Assembly (NCBI GenBank): GCA_012840135.1
Contig: DUMA01000022.1
Coordinates: forward strand, 1-64,000
DNA from: Thermoanaerobacterales bacterium
GTDB taxonomy: Bacteria; Bacillota; Thermosediminibacteria; Thermosediminibacterales; Tepidanaerobacteraceae
DNA: 64,000 nucleotides
Direction: 5' to 3'
Shown here: piece after piece, positions 26,830 through 36,240 of the stretch
Layout: each line of letters opens with the position of its first letter
Numbering within the stretch: position 1 is the stretch's first letter
The notes under the pieces: generated by a model
Seen by the model: only the letters and a program-made list of their open reading frames with translations
What the model was told of the DNA's origin: nothing
Database searches by the model: none
Translations under genes and position numbers: made by a program

Positions 26830-27951
26830 ATGGTATACTCTGGAACAGTTGTCGTAGATAAAAGGACTAAAAATTTGCTCAGAAGAATAAAACCAGGACA
26901 GATAGCAGTTATCCAGCATAAAGACCTGGATTTTCTGGCGGCTCAAGAACTGGTGAGACATAAAGTAAAAGCAGTTATTAATTTTGATAAATCTCTAAGC
27001 GGCAATTTTTATACAGAGGGGCCCGAAATATTAATGAAAGCTGGAATTCCGCTGATGGACGCCGAGGCTGATTTCGATGGCATCAAAGAGGGAGATTTTA
27101 TCGAAATAAAAAAAGATGGTTATATATATGTGAACAATATGTTTTTTTGTAAAGCATTTCCAGTGAACGAACAGTTAATCAAGATAAAAGAAAACGAATC
27201 AAAACAGAATTTCTGCAAAGAACTGGAAAAATTTGCTTTAAACACGGTGGATTTTATTCAAAAGGAAAAATACATCCTTTCGGAAAACTTCTGTTTTCCT
27301 GACCTTGATGTAAAACTTGAAGGAAAACATGTGCTGGTAGTGATAAGAGGGAAAGATTATAAAGAAGATCTTTATACTCTTTCATCTTATATTGATGAAA
27401 TGAAACCGGTTTTAATCGGTGTTGATGGTGGAGCCGATGTGCTTCTCGACTATGGTCTGAGGCCCGATATAATTATCGGCGATATGGACAGCATAAGTGA
27501 CCGGGGGTTAATGTGCGGCGCAGAAATAATTGTTCATGCATATACCGATGGAAGGGCACCTGGCCTTGAAAGAATCAAGAAAAAAGGATTAAAATACCAT
27601 ATTCTGTCTGTCCCGGGTACCAGCGAGGATGCCGCTCTTTTGCTGGCCTATGAAAAAAAAGCCAGCCTCATTGTTGCCGTAGGGACCCATACTAATCTTA
27701 TCGACTTCCTGGAAAAAGGCCGGAATGGAATGGCATCAACATTTCTTGTAAGACTGAAGGTGGGACACATACTCATCGACGCAAAAGGGGTTAATAAACT
27801 TTATAGAAGCAATATAAAGATGAAATATGTGGCGGCTGTTTTTTTTGCGGCTTTTTTCCCATTAATGGTAATTGGCACCACATCTCCAGCTTTCCAGCAT
27901 TTGATCAGATTAATGGTATTACAGGTAAAACTTATGTTCGGATTGTTATGA
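26830..27951 (+). CDS. steA: SteA-like protein (thiamin-pyrophosphokinase-like fold)
   Basis: 373 residues. The N-terminal region (VVDKRTKNLLRRIKPGQIAVI) and a central TPK-like domain (VLIGVDGGADVLLDYGLRPDIIIGDMDSISD) match SteA, a cytokinetic-ring protein named in actinobacteria; the C terminus has a membrane helix (VAAVFFAAFFPLMVIG). It pairs with the following steB-like gene, as in many Gram-positives. Thiamin pyrophosphokinase activity itself is unlikely given the extra domains. GAGGTG precedes the ATG. Confidence 0.88.
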   Translation: MVYSGTVVVDKRTKNLLRRIKPGQIAVIQHKDLDFLAAQELVRHKVKAVINFDKSLSGNFYTEGPEILMKAGIPLMDAEADFDGIKEGDFIEIKKDGYIYVNNMFFCKAFPVNEQLIKIKENESKQNFCKELEKFALNTVDFIQKEKYILSENFCFPDLDVKLEGKHVLVVIRGKDYKEDLYTLSSYIDEMKPVLIGVDGGADVLLDYGLRPDIIIGDMDSISDRGLMCGAEIIVHAYTDGRAPGLERIKKKGLKYHILSVPGTSEDAALLLAYEKKASLIVAVGTHTNLIDFLEKGRNGMASTFLVRLKVGHILIDAKGVNKLYRSNIKMKYVAAVFFAAFFPLMVIGTTSPAFQHLIRLMVLQVKLMFGLL

Positions 27952-27965
27952 TGAGGTGGTTTGAA

Positions 27966-28703
27966 TTGTACAGTTTAAAACATTTTACTATTTTATTGAT
28001 TGCGGTTTTCCTGGCGCTGGGCATAGGCATCGCTGTTGGATTTACTGCAAACAGCGATGAAGTCCTGGTAGAACAGCAAAAAAAGACTATAGACAGGCTG
28101 GAAAAGGATTTTAATCGGATAAAAGAAGAAAGCAGGTTAAAAGAACAGCAGCTTCAAGAGGTAAAGTTAAGACAAGCTGAAGAACAGAAATTTCTCGAAC
28201 AGTTATATGACCAATTGTTCAAAGAAAGACTGAAAGGTAAAAAGTTAGCGATTATTGAAACGTCAAAATCAAAAATAACGGAAAACATTACACACTATCT
28301 GGAAAGGACAGGTGCAAAAATCGTTTATACCGTTTCTCTAAAACAAAATTCTTTGAATGATGAACTTGACAGCATTGTTCAGGTACTGGCAGAAGAGAAC
28401 CAGGAGGGTTTTAATTCTATAAAAGAGACAGGCATATTGGAATTTAGCGGAATGTATGATGTGCCTGTAGATCTTTTTATTATTATAAGCAATGATAAGA
28501 ATTCAGATGCAGTTTCCATGGCAAACAAGTTTGCCGAATTCAAAAAAACGATAGCATTGGTTCAGAGTTCTGATGTAAAACACCTGGATTACAAATATAT
28601 TGATAATGTGATTTATATTGACGATGTTGATAGTATCCTGGGGAAGTACCGCTTGATTTCTTCTATACTGGATATATTGAACATGAACGATTTTTCCCAG
28701 TAG
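27966..28703 (+). CDS. SteB/MctB-like membrane protein
   Basis: About 245 residues: N-terminal membrane helix (MYSLKHFTILLIAVFLALGIGIAVG), coiled coil (about 30-80) and an extracytoplasmic domain, as in the copper-transporter/MctB and SteB family. I chose the TTG at 27966, 7 nt after GAGGTGG, which gives the family's usual short leader; the ORF can open at 27948. SteB partners SteA. Confidence 0.85.
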   Translation: MYSLKHFTILLIAVFLALGIGIAVGFTANSDEVLVEQQKKTIDRLEKDFNRIKEESRLKEQQLQEVKLRQAEEQKFLEQLYDQLFKERLKGKKLAIIETSKSKITENITHYLERTGAKIVYTVSLKQNSLNDELDSIVQVLAEENQEGFNSIKETGILEFSGMYDVPVDLFIIISNDKNSDAVSMANKFAEFKKTIALVQSSDVKHLDYKYIDNVIYIDDVDSILGKYRLISSILDILNMNDFSQ

Positions 28704-28719
28704 ATATGGTGAAAAAACT

Positions 28720-29535
28720 ATGAAAATATTTTACTACTTTTTTTTACCTGCTTTTTTTAGCTATGTTTTAATGAATAATTTTTTACGGTGGGATGGTGCA
28801 ATAGAGAAAGAAAATTATAAAAACCGCAGGATTAAGACAGCCGGCGGAATAGTGATCGTATTATCAGTTTTATTGATATCTTTAACAAGCCTCCTCTGGA
28901 GTTATCAGGATGAAACTCTGATCATCATCATATCGGTAGCATGTATGGGATTTGTAGGGTTTCTGGATGACATATTCGGAAACAGCAGAGCGAAGGGTTT
29001 TAAGGGGCATTTTAAATTGTTGCTAAAAGGGGATATTTCCACAGGGGTTTTGAAAGCTTTTACCGGACTTGCAACATCTGCTGCCATAGCTTTTACGAAT
29101 AAAAATACTAGTTTTTTTCAATTAGCAACAGATACGTTTTTGATAGCCTTTGCCATAAACTCTTTAAACATCCTCGATTTGAGACCCGGCAGAGCTTGCA
29201 AGTTTTTCCTGTTTTCCATGATAATGATCGCAATATACGATATTTTAAAAGGACATGAAAATCTTTACTATCATTTTATACCCATCATTACATCAACCAT
29301 TGTTTTCTTTTATTATGATCTGAAGGAATATGTGATGATGGGCGATACAGGTTCAAATGTTCTGGGAATATGCTTTGGCTTGAGCATGGTATGGATACTG
29401 CCCATGGAGTATAAGATGATTATAGCCGTTTTTCTTTTTTGTTTAAATTTAGCGGCTGAAAAGTCGTCTCTATCGAAAATAATACAAAGATTCAAGTTGT
29501 TGAGATTAATAGATAATATAGGCAGACGGCCGTAA
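28720..29535 (+). CDS. Glycosyltransferase family 4 (MraY/WecA-like) membrane protein
   Basis: A 271-residue polytopic protein with the phospho-sugar transferase motifs: KTAGGIVIV near residue 43, GFLDDIFGN (catalytic Asp pair) near 85, NSLNILDLRPGRA and VMMGDTGSNVLG. It transfers a sugar-1-phosphate to undecaprenyl phosphate or a similar lipid; the substrate is not predictable. It lacks the length of MraY (about 320). Third gene of the steA-steB group. Confidence 0.85.
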   Translation: MKIFYYFFLPAFFSYVLMNNFLRWDGAIEKENYKNRRIKTAGGIVIVLSVLLISLTSLLWSYQDETLIIIISVACMGFVGFLDDIFGNSRAKGFKGHFKLLLKGDISTGVLKAFTGLATSAAIAFTNKNTSFFQLATDTFLIAFAINSLNILDLRPGRACKFFLFSMIMIAIYDILKGHENLYYHFIPIITSTIVFFYYDLKEYVMMGDTGSNVLGICFGLSMVWILPMEYKMIIAVFLFCLNLAAEKSSLSKIIQRFKLLRLIDNIGRRP

Positions 29536-29553
29536 TCAGAAAGGGGAGATAAA

Positions 29554-30627
29554 ATGATTCGGTTGAGAGTAGGAAATGTAAAGGAAGTATTAAATAGAAA
29601 CGGTGATATTGAAGAACTGATGGTGGAAGTTGATGGCATGATACAAAAAGCTATTAATTATCCGGCTATGACAGGTCCGGCGAAAAAAAACGACAGGGTA
29701 GCTTTAAATACAACTGCCCTTACTTTAAATCTGGGGACTGGAGGATACCATTTTGTAATGTTTAATTATTCAAATACTATTATCAACGAGTACTCACTGG
29801 GCCATATAATGAAATTAAGATACACGCCCTTTCAAATAAAATGCATGAGCTCAGAGGAGCATGAAAGTCATCTCAGAGAAAAGATAGAGCGAATAGACTC
29901 CCTCGATAATATGCCTGTGGTGATAGCTCCTTTACATAGTATGATTCCGCCGGTTTGCGCTGCCATAAAACTCAATAAACCAGAGAGCAAGGTGGCGTAT
30001 GTAATGACCGACGGCGGAGCACTCCCCATATTCTTCAGCAGACTTGTATACATACTGAAGCAAAAAAAAATGATTGATATTACCGTTACGGAAGGTCACG
30101 CCTTCGGAGGAGACCTGGAAGCCGTAAATGTTTACTCGGCTTTACTGGCTGCCAAAGCATGGGGAGCCGATATAGCGGTGGTATCTATGGGGCCGGGGAT
30201 TACCGGGACTGGTACAAAATTCGGTAATACCGGTCTAGAGCAGGGCGAAATAATAAATGCGGTAAACATACTCAAAGGATTTGCCATAGCGGTTCCACGT
30301 ATAAGTTTTGCAGATAATAGAAGTCGGCACTTTGGTGTAAGCCACCATACTTTAACAGCCCTTTCACTTATTGCCATTACTCCGGCGACATTGGTGCTTC
30401 CCGAAGAAATGGATAAAGAAAAATTAAGCTTTATTTATCAACAGCTCCAGCAGTATGGAATAATTGAAAAACATATCATTGAAGTGAGAAAAGGTTTTTC
30501 AGCAATAAAGCACTTGAAAGACATGGGTATTCATGTGACTACCATGGGAAGAAGTTATGATGAGGACCCAGAGTTTTTCTTAACCGCCGGTGCTGCGGGC
30601 CTTTTTTCGATTGAAAAATTATTTTAG
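29554..30627 (+). CDS. DUF3866 family protein
   Basis: 357 residues, soluble. The blocks VALNTTALTLNLGTGGYHFVMFN, VAYVMTDGGALPIFFSRLVYILK, TVTEGHAFGGDLEAVNVYSAL and VSMGPGITGTGTKFGNTG are typical of DUF3866, found with steAB/nudF in Firmicutes. Function unknown. Its 3' end overlaps by a few bases the small opposite-strand gene at 30619-30747. Confidence 0.85.
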   Translation: MIRLRVGNVKEVLNRNGDIEELMVEVDGMIQKAINYPAMTGPAKKNDRVALNTTALTLNLGTGGYHFVMFNYSNTIINEYSLGHIMKLRYTPFQIKCMSSEEHESHLREKIERIDSLDNMPVVIAPLHSMIPPVCAAIKLNKPESKVAYVMTDGGALPIFFSRLVYILKQKKMIDITVTEGHAFGGDLEAVNVYSALLAAKAWGADIAVVSMGPGITGTGTKFGNTGLEQGEIINAVNILKGFAIAVPRISFADNRSRHFGVSHHTLTALSLIAITPATLVLPEEMDKEKLSFIYQQLQQYGIIEKHIIEVRKGFSAIKHLKDMGIHVTTMGRSYDEDPEFFLTAGAAGLFSIEKLF

Positions 30628-30747
30628 CTCCATGGCAAGCATTTCGGATACGGTCTTATACAATTTTGCTTTTTGTTTTAAAAATCGCAGTATATCTCTG
30701 GGTTTACCCATGAGATAAAAACCGTTTTTAAATATCATGTATTCCAT
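30619..30747 (-). CDS. Small 42-residue protein, opposite strand
   Basis: Not in the ORF track (too short). Reads MEYMIFKNGFYLMGKP, then a helix (RDILRFLKQKAKLYKTV), ending MLAMELK. A good AAGGGAGTGG site precedes the ATG by about 6 nt, and a TATAAT (30783-30778 on the minus strand) lies upstream. The pattern of an NGF-L-GKP turn followed by a FLKQ...YKTV helix resembles small Firmicutes proteins I have seen annotated only as hypothetical. It is the only credible minus-strand gene in the window and is convergent with the DUF3866 gene. Confidence 0.6.
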   Translation of the reverse strand: MEYMIFKNGFYLMGKPRDILRFLKQKAKLYKTVSEMLAMELK

Positions 30748-30824
30748 CTTTACCACTCCCTTAACTTGTCTTAAAATATTATATGTGCGATAAAAAAAAT
30801 TATGATTTATCAGGAGATGGTAAA

Positions 30825-31367
30825 GTGGATTTTTATGAAACTACTCTAAGTTCAAAGGTGATTTATTCGGGTAAAATCTTAAGCCTTCGCCTGGATGAAG
30901 TAAGGCTTCCTAACGGCAAAACTTCCACCAGAGAAATAGTCGACCATCCTGGAGCCGTGGCCATAGTGGCATTAAATGACAAAAATGAGGTTTTAATGGT
31001 AAAGCAGTACAGAAAGCCGGTGGAGGAGGTACTGCTGGAGATTCCTGCAGGAAAAGTAGAAAGGGGAGAAGTGCACGAAGCATGCGCTCAGAGGGAACTT
31101 ATGGAAGAGACGGGCTTTTTTGCACGAAATTTGCAGCACATAACGGATTTTTATACATCTCCAGGATTTTGCAGTGAAAGGATGCACCTGTATCTAGCAC
31201 GGGATCTAGTGAAAAAACAAGGACAGGCTGATGATGATGAATATATTCAACTGGAAGCAGTTCCTATGGAAGAAGCCGTAAAAAAAGTGTATGACGGTGA
31301 AATAAAGGATGCCAAAACTATCTCCGGCTTGCTACTGGTTTACAGTACATTAAAAGGAGCCCTATAA
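30825..31367 (+). CDS. nudF: ADP-ribose pyrophosphatase (Nudix)
   Basis: About 180 residues. The Nudix box is intact: GKVERGEVHEACAQRELMEETGF fits G-x5-E-x7-REUxEE-x-G. The block FYTSPGFCSERMHLYLA is typical of the NudF group, which hydrolyses ADP-ribose. The track's ATG at 30783 has no ribosome site; the GTG at 30825 follows AGGAG with 8-nt spacing and gives the family's usual N terminus (MDFYETTLSSKVIYSGKI), so I prefer it. The next ORF starts within the stop codon. Confidence 0.93.
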   Translation: MDFYETTLSSKVIYSGKILSLRLDEVRLPNGKTSTREIVDHPGAVAIVALNDKNEVLMVKQYRKPVEEVLLEIPAGKVERGEVHEACAQRELMEETGFFARNLQHITDFYTSPGFCSERMHLYLARDLVKKQGQADDDEYIQLEAVPMEEAVKKVYDGEIKDAKTISGLLLVYSTLKGAL

Positions 31368-32542
31368 TGGAATACTTTGCGGACCTGCATGTCCACATAG
31401 GAACTGCAAAAAATAGACCCGTCAAAATTACAGCTTCCCGTCAACTGACAATTAAGAATATATTTAATGCCTGCCTTACCATGAAAGGAATAGACATAAT
31501 AGGTATTGTTGATTGCGCTTCTCCTCCCGTGATCGATGAAATAAAAGAGCTTATTAAAAAGGGAGAATTGAAAGAGCTCAAAGGCGGAGGATTATCCTAC
31601 AGAGAAAAAATTACGGTGATACTGGGAGCGGAAATCGAGACTTCCGAAGATGCAGGGGCTGCTCATGTTGTGGCTTTTTTCCCGTATTTCCAGCAAATGT
31701 GCGAATTCTCAATGGCCATGGCTTCGCATATAACCAACATCTATTTAAGCTCTCAGAGAGCACACCTAAATGCCTACCAACTGTTGGATATAGTAAACGG
31801 TCTTGGGGGAAAGCTTATACCAGCCCATATATTTACGCCCTTTAAGAGTTTTTACGGCAATTGTTACGATAGATTGTATCATGCTTTTAAAGAAAAATAC
31901 GACCAAATATCAGCGGTGGAGTTGGGATTAAGCTCGGATACGGATTTTGCCGATACCATCGGGGAGTTATCGAGCAAAACTTTCCTCAGTAATTCCGATG
32001 CTCATTCTATTGAAAAGATAGCCAGGGAATATAACAGACTAAGCTTGAAGGCGCCAGATTTTGAAAACCTGTTCGATGCTTTAATTGCAAATGGCAACAA
32101 TGATAATTATGTTGTGGCAAATTACGGCATTGATCCGCGCCTGGGGAAATATCACAGGACCCGGTGCCTCAAATGCGGTTACATTGCCGAGGAAAAGCCT
32201 CCTGTTTTGGAGTGCCCTTGCTGTCACAGTAAAGATATAGTTCCTGGGGTTCTCGATAGGATAACAATTATTTCTGATTATAAACACCCAGTACACCCGG
32301 CAGGAAGGCCGCCCTATATATACCAGATTCCCCTAGAATTTATTCCAGGCTTAGGTAAAAAGAGTTTAAAAAAACTCATCGATGTTTTTGGCAGTGAAAT
32401 GAATGTGTTACAATTTGCAGAAGAGCAAGAACTGGCCAATGTTGTGGGTGAAACTATAGCCAGAAAAATTATTTTAAGCCGACAGGGATTGCTACATCTT
32501 AAAGCAGGTGGCGGCGGGCATTATGGCAAAATAATTATGTGA
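31367..32542 (+). CDS. Endonuclease Q-like PHP-domain protein
   Basis: 391 residues. The PHP domain begins FADLHVHIG with the metal-binding His pair; GAEIETSEDAGAAHVV and SNSDAHSIEKIAREYNRL add further ligands. A four-cysteine zinc finger (CLKCGY...LECPCCHS) near residues 267-287 and a helix-hairpin-helix (IPGLGKKSLKKLIDVFG) follow. This layout is that of EndoQ, which in archaea cuts DNA 5' of deaminated bases. The ATG overlaps the nudF stop, so the two sanitation genes are coupled. Confidence 0.85.
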   Translation: MEYFADLHVHIGTAKNRPVKITASRQLTIKNIFNACLTMKGIDIIGIVDCASPPVIDEIKELIKKGELKELKGGGLSYREKITVILGAEIETSEDAGAAHVVAFFPYFQQMCEFSMAMASHITNIYLSSQRAHLNAYQLLDIVNGLGGKLIPAHIFTPFKSFYGNCYDRLYHAFKEKYDQISAVELGLSSDTDFADTIGELSSKTFLSNSDAHSIEKIAREYNRLSLKAPDFENLFDALIANGNNDNYVVANYGIDPRLGKYHRTRCLKCGYIAEEKPPVLECPCCHSKDIVPGVLDRITIISDYKHPVHPAGRPPYIYQIPLEFIPGLGKKSLKKLIDVFGSEMNVLQFAEEQELANVVGETIARKIILSRQGLLHLKAGGGGHYGKIIM

Positions 32543-32548
32543 TCAAAA

Positions 32549-32577
32549 TCATATTCTCCCCCCATACGGCATAATAT
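32549..32577 (+). promoter_or_regulatory. Sigma-E-type promoter for spoIIM
   Basis: TCATATT (32549-32555, exact kmATATT) and CATAATAT (32570-32577, six of eight to CATACAHT) with a 14-nt spacer. In B. subtilis spoIIM is sigma-E dependent. The predicted start (about 32584) supports the downstream TTG start codon. Confidence 0.65.
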
Positions 32578-32607
32578 TTTTATGAAATGGACGTGGGAGG
32601 GATATCT

Positions 32608-33234
32608 TTGAACTATTTCCCCCGGATTATATTCGATTATTTTAAAAAAAATATGGGCCTTTACGTTTTTGTTTTTTTGATTTTTGTCGGAGGAACCATT
32701 TGTGGAAGTATTGCTGTCAATATGATGTCCGATAACCAGCTGAAAGCCACACTGGATTTTATAAACGGTTTTTTTGCTAATATTAAGAACATAGAAATGG
32801 ACTTTTCGACCGTTTTTTATGAATCCATTTCAAATAATTTAAAAACAGCTCTTATTCTATGTATCCTGGGATTAACAATCATCGGTTTGCCCCTCATTCC
32901 TGCTATGATTTTTTTTCGGGGATTCGTTCTGGGGTTTACGGTGGGCTTTTTTATAGGAAACCTGGGGATAAAAGGTATCCTGTTTTCAATTCTATCCATT
33001 CTACCGCAAAATATTATCATAATACCTTCCATTATATCCATCGGTGTGGCCGGAATGACTCTTTCTTTAACGGTCATGAAAAACCGATTCAGGCATTATA
33101 CTGAGGATTATCCACAGCTTTTGATGGGATATTTTTTATTAAACTTTACTTTTTGCGTGATGTTGATACTGGCAGGCCTGATAGAAGGTTATATTTCGCC
33201 CGTTTTCATAAAATTGCTGACGAATTATATTTGA
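32608..33234 (+). CDS. spoIIM: Stage II sporulation protein M
   Basis: About 208 residues with five membrane helices, e.g. LYVFVFLIFVGGTICGSIAVNM and PLIPAMIFFRGFVLGFTVGFFIGNLG (the conserved FRGF-LGF-VGF block). With SpoIID and SpoIIP it drives septal peptidoglycan dissolution and engulfment. I prefer the TTG at 32608, 8 nt after GGGAGGG, over the ATG at 32587, which would be almost at the predicted transcript start. Confidence 0.93.
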   Translation: MNYFPRIIFDYFKKNMGLYVFVFLIFVGGTICGSIAVNMMSDNQLKATLDFINGFFANIKNIEMDFSTVFYESISNNLKTALILCILGLTIIGLPLIPAMIFFRGFVLGFTVGFFIGNLGIKGILFSILSILPQNIIIIPSIISIGVAGMTLSLTVMKNRFRHYTEDYPQLLMGYFLLNFTFCVMLILAGLIEGYISPVFIKLLTNYI

Positions 33235-33237
33235 TCT

Positions 33238-33269
33238 AAAATCTCCAAATAGCTTTGGAGATTTTTTTA
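33238..33269 (+). terminator. Terminator after spoIIM
   Basis: AATCTCCAAA-tagc-TTTGGAGATT is a perfect 10-bp stem followed by a T-run. Confidence 0.93.
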
Positions 33270-33330
33270 TTTAAGAAGGAATTAGACAGTTTTTATGGAA
33301 TATTTTATAAAGATTATGAGGGGGAATCTT

Positions 33331-34218
33331 ATGGATGAGCTTTTAAAAAACTATTTAGAGTTTTTAACAGTAGAAAGAGGGTTGTCAAAAAACACCGTAA
33401 ACTCATACAAGAGAGATTTGAAAAGCTACATAAGTTTTTTAAAGATGCAAAAAATAAATGACATAAATAGTACCACAAGGACCATTATTGTATCATACCT
33501 GCTGACGATGCAGAAAAAAGGAAAAGCAAGCAGCAGCATATCGAGAGCTTGTGCCGCTATAAAGTCTTTCTATCACTTTTTGATGATGGAGCGCCTTATC
33601 GAAAAAGATCCCACAATCAATCTCGATACTCCCAAACTGGAACATCGTCTTCCTAGGGTTTTGACATTAAGTGAAGTGGAATTGTTGTTAAATCAACCCG
33701 ATACATCGGTGATATGGGGATTCAGGGATAAAACCATGCTGGAGCTTCTTTACGCTACCGGCATAAGAGTATCTGAATTGATTATGATAAAAGTCGAGGA
33801 TATTAATATTGAAATGGGATTTTTACGCTGTTTCGGAAAGGGTTCGAAGGAAAGAATTGTGCCCGTAGGATCGGTGGCTTTAAAATATCTCGACAAATAT
33901 ATAAATTTAATAAGGCCAAAGTTCTTGAGAGGACAGGACAATGGCATATTGTTCCTGAACCACCAGGGAAAAGGGCTAACCAGACAGGGATTCTGGAAAA
34001 TAATTAGAAAGTACGCGCAAAAAGCCGGTATTGAAAAACAGATAACGCCTCATACCCTGCGCCATTCCTTTGCTACACATCTTCTGGAAAATGGTGCCGA
34101 TTTAAGGTCAGTTCAGGAAATGCTTGGACATGCCGATATATCCACTACTCAGATTTATACTCACATCACAAGGAGCAAAATAAAGGAAGTATATGATAGA
34201 ACCCATCCCAGAGCTTAA
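33331..34218 (+). CDS. xerD: Tyrosine recombinase XerD
   Basis: About 295 residues. The N-terminal SAM-like domain ([27 protein letters not shown]) and C-terminal catalytic domain carry the full set: Arg in [12 protein letters not shown], Lys in [36 protein letters not shown] with the nucleophilic Tyr. It resolves chromosome dimers at dif. Synteny with spoIIM, deoB and punA supports XerD rather than XerC. ATG 33331 follows GAGGGGG. Confidence 0.95.
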   Translation: MDELLKNYLEFLTVERGLSKNTVNSYKRDLKSYISFLKMQKINDINSTTRTIIVSYLLTMQKKGKASSSISRACAAIKSFYHFLMMERLIEKDPTINLDTPKLEHRLPRVLTLSEVELLLNQPDTSVIWGFRDKTMLELLYATGIRVSELIMIKVEDINIEMGFLRCFGKGSKERIVPVGSVALKYLDKYINLIRPKFLRGQDNGILFLNHQGKGLTRQGFWKIIRKYAQKAGIEKQITPHTLRHSFATHLLENGADLRSVQEMLGHADISTTQIYTHITRSKIKEVYDRTHPRA

Positions 34219-34232
34219 AGGAGGTTGAAAAT

Positions 34233-35438
34233 TTGATTAAAAGGATTGTGCTGATAGTCCTGGATAGCGTGGGTGTTGGGGAGCTACCCGATGCCCGGGA
34301 TTTTGGAGATGAAGGAAGCAACACTCTGGCAAATACTGCAAAAGCTGTCGGTGGACTTTATTTGCCAAATCTTAAGAAATTGGGTTTGGGTAACATTATT
34401 CCCATTGACGGGGTTGCGCCAGAAAAAGAGCCGACAGGTTGTTATGGAAAATCCGCAGAGATTTCGAGAGGCAAGGATACTACTACAGGCCACTGGGAAA
34501 TGATGGGTATAATTTCGAAAGATCCTTTTCCCACATATCCCAATGGATTTCCTTCCCAAGTAATAGATGCCTTTGAAAAGGCTATAGGCAGGAGAGTGCT
34601 TGGGAATACGGTAGCCTCAGGAACTGAAATAATAAAAAAATACGGACTAGAACATATGAAAACCGGAATGCCTATTGTGTATACTTCTGCTGACAGTGTA
34701 TTTCAAATTGCTGCCCATGAAGATGTAATTCCTGTAGAAGAATTGTACCGCATTTGCCAAATAGCCCGGAACCTCCTAACGGGCAAGCATGCGGTGGGAC
34801 GAGTTATTGCAAGACCTTTTATAGGAACGTCTCCGGAAAACTTTAAAAGGACCGATAGGAGAAAGGATTTTTCCCTTTCGCCCCCGCACAAGACGGTGCT
34901 GGACATGGCTAAAGAAAAGGGCCTGGAAGTATTGGGTATCGGAAAGATTAAAGATATTTTCAATGCTCAGGGCCTCACCGATTCGATTCATACAGCCAAT
35001 AATGAGGAAGGCATGAGAGAAATAGTCTATCACGCCAGAAGAAATTTTGAAGGCATATTGTTTGCAAACCTGGGAGATTTCGATACTCTTTACGGTCACC
35101 GCAACAATGCCATTGGGTACAAAAACGCACTGGAAGCTTTTGACAGAAGTGTTCCCGAAATAATTGAAAGTATTAATCCTGACGATTTGTTGATTATCAC
35201 GGCAGATCACGGTTGCGATCCTACTACGGAGAGCACTGATCACTCAAGGGAATATACACCTATTCTTGCATACAGCAAAGACAATAGTTTTACCGGAGGA
35301 AAAAATCTCGGAATAAGAAAAACCTTTGCGGATATCGGCGCTACTATATCGGAACTGCTTCGACTTGGAAGATTGCCGGTTGGTGAAAGTTTTGCAGGAG
35401 AAATCTTTATGCGGGGGGATAATTCAAATGAGAAATAA
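34233..35438 (+). CDS. deoB: Phosphopentomutase
   Basis: 401 residues, alkaline-phosphatase superfamily. It interconverts (deoxy)ribose 1- and 5-phosphates. Seen: [16 protein letters not shown] with the first metal Asp, [15 protein letters not shown] with the phosphorylated Thr, [16 protein letters not shown], and [22 protein letters not shown]. The TTG start follows AAAGGAGG. First of three nucleoside-salvage genes with overlapping ends. Confidence 0.97.
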   Translation: MIKRIVLIVLDSVGVGELPDARDFGDEGSNTLANTAKAVGGLYLPNLKKLGLGNIIPIDGVAPEKEPTGCYGKSAEISRGKDTTTGHWEMMGIISKDPFPTYPNGFPSQVIDAFEKAIGRRVLGNTVASGTEIIKKYGLEHMKTGMPIVYTSADSVFQIAAHEDVIPVEELYRICQIARNLLTGKHAVGRVIARPFIGTSPENFKRTDRRKDFSLSPPHKTVLDMAKEKGLEVLGIGKIKDIFNAQGLTDSIHTANNEEGMREIVYHARRNFEGILFANLGDFDTLYGHRNNAIGYKNALEAFDRSVPEIIESINPDDLLIITADHGCDPTTESTDHSREYTPILAYSKDNSFTGGKNLGIRKTFADIGATISELLRLGRLPVGESFAGEIFMRGDNSNEK

Positions 35439-36240
35439 GGTTGAAGAAGCGGCAAAAGCAATTGAAAACCGTTTGATGGCGATGCGACCTGCAGTAGGTC
35501 TAATTCTGGGCTCCGGCCTTGGAGGTATTGTGGAATCCATAAAAAATCCTGTCGTAATAGGCTTTGACAGTATACCCCATTTTCCCGTATCTACTGTAAA
35601 AGGTCATGCAGGGAGAATGATCTTCGGTAAGATGGAAGAAGTACCGGTTGCGGCTATGCAGGGTCGAATTCATTATTACGAAGGGTATGATTTGAAGCAA
35701 GTAGTATTTCCGGTATATGTATTGAAAAGGCTGGGTATAAAAAAACTCATAGTAACCAATGCTGCTGGAGGAATAAACAATGAATTTGAACCCGGCGACC
35801 TTATGTTGATAAACGATCACATAAACCTCCTGGGTGACAATCCTTTAATAGGTCAAGAAGAAATGGGCCCCAGGTTCATCGACATGAGCCGGGCATATAG
35901 TCCCGAGTTGATAGAAATTGCAAAAAGAAAAGGCAATATGTTGGGGATAAAACTTCGTGAGGGAGTATATGCGTGCATGACCGGTCCAAGTTATGAGACC
36001 CCTGCGGAAATAAGGATGCTCAAGGCGATCGGAGCGGATGCGGTAGGCATGTCTACCGTCCCGGAAGTTATAGCTGCAAGGCAGTGCGAGATAAAGGTGC
36101 TGGCCGTATCATGCATAACAAATATGGCAGCAGGGATAAGTCCTCATGTACTGAGCCATGAAGAGGTATTAGAAGGGGCCAGAAAGTCTGAAAAAAATCT
36201 GGAAAGACTTTTAAAGGAAGTCGTAAAGGAGATGATATAG
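35428..36240 (+). CDS. punA: Purine-nucleoside phosphorylase
   Basis: About 270 residues, trimeric PNP type. Seen: [14 protein letters not shown] (phosphate site), [34 protein letters not shown] and [11 protein letters not shown]. It cleaves purine nucleosides to base plus ribose 1-phosphate, the DeoB substrate. The ATG at 35428 overlaps the deoB end; the earlier start in the track lies inside deoB. Confidence 0.96.
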   Translation: MRNKVEEAAKAIENRLMAMRPAVGLILGSGLGGIVESIKNPVVIGFDSIPHFPVSTVKGHAGRMIFGKMEEVPVAAMQGRIHYYEGYDLKQVVFPVYVLKRLGIKKLIVTNAAGGINNEFEPGDLMLINDHINLLGDNPLIGQEEMGPRFIDMSRAYSPELIEIAKRKGNMLGIKLREGVYACMTGPSYETPAEIRMLKAIGADAVGMSTVPEVIAARQCEIKVLAVSCITNMAAGISPHVLSHEEVLEGARKSEKNLERLLKEVVKEMI

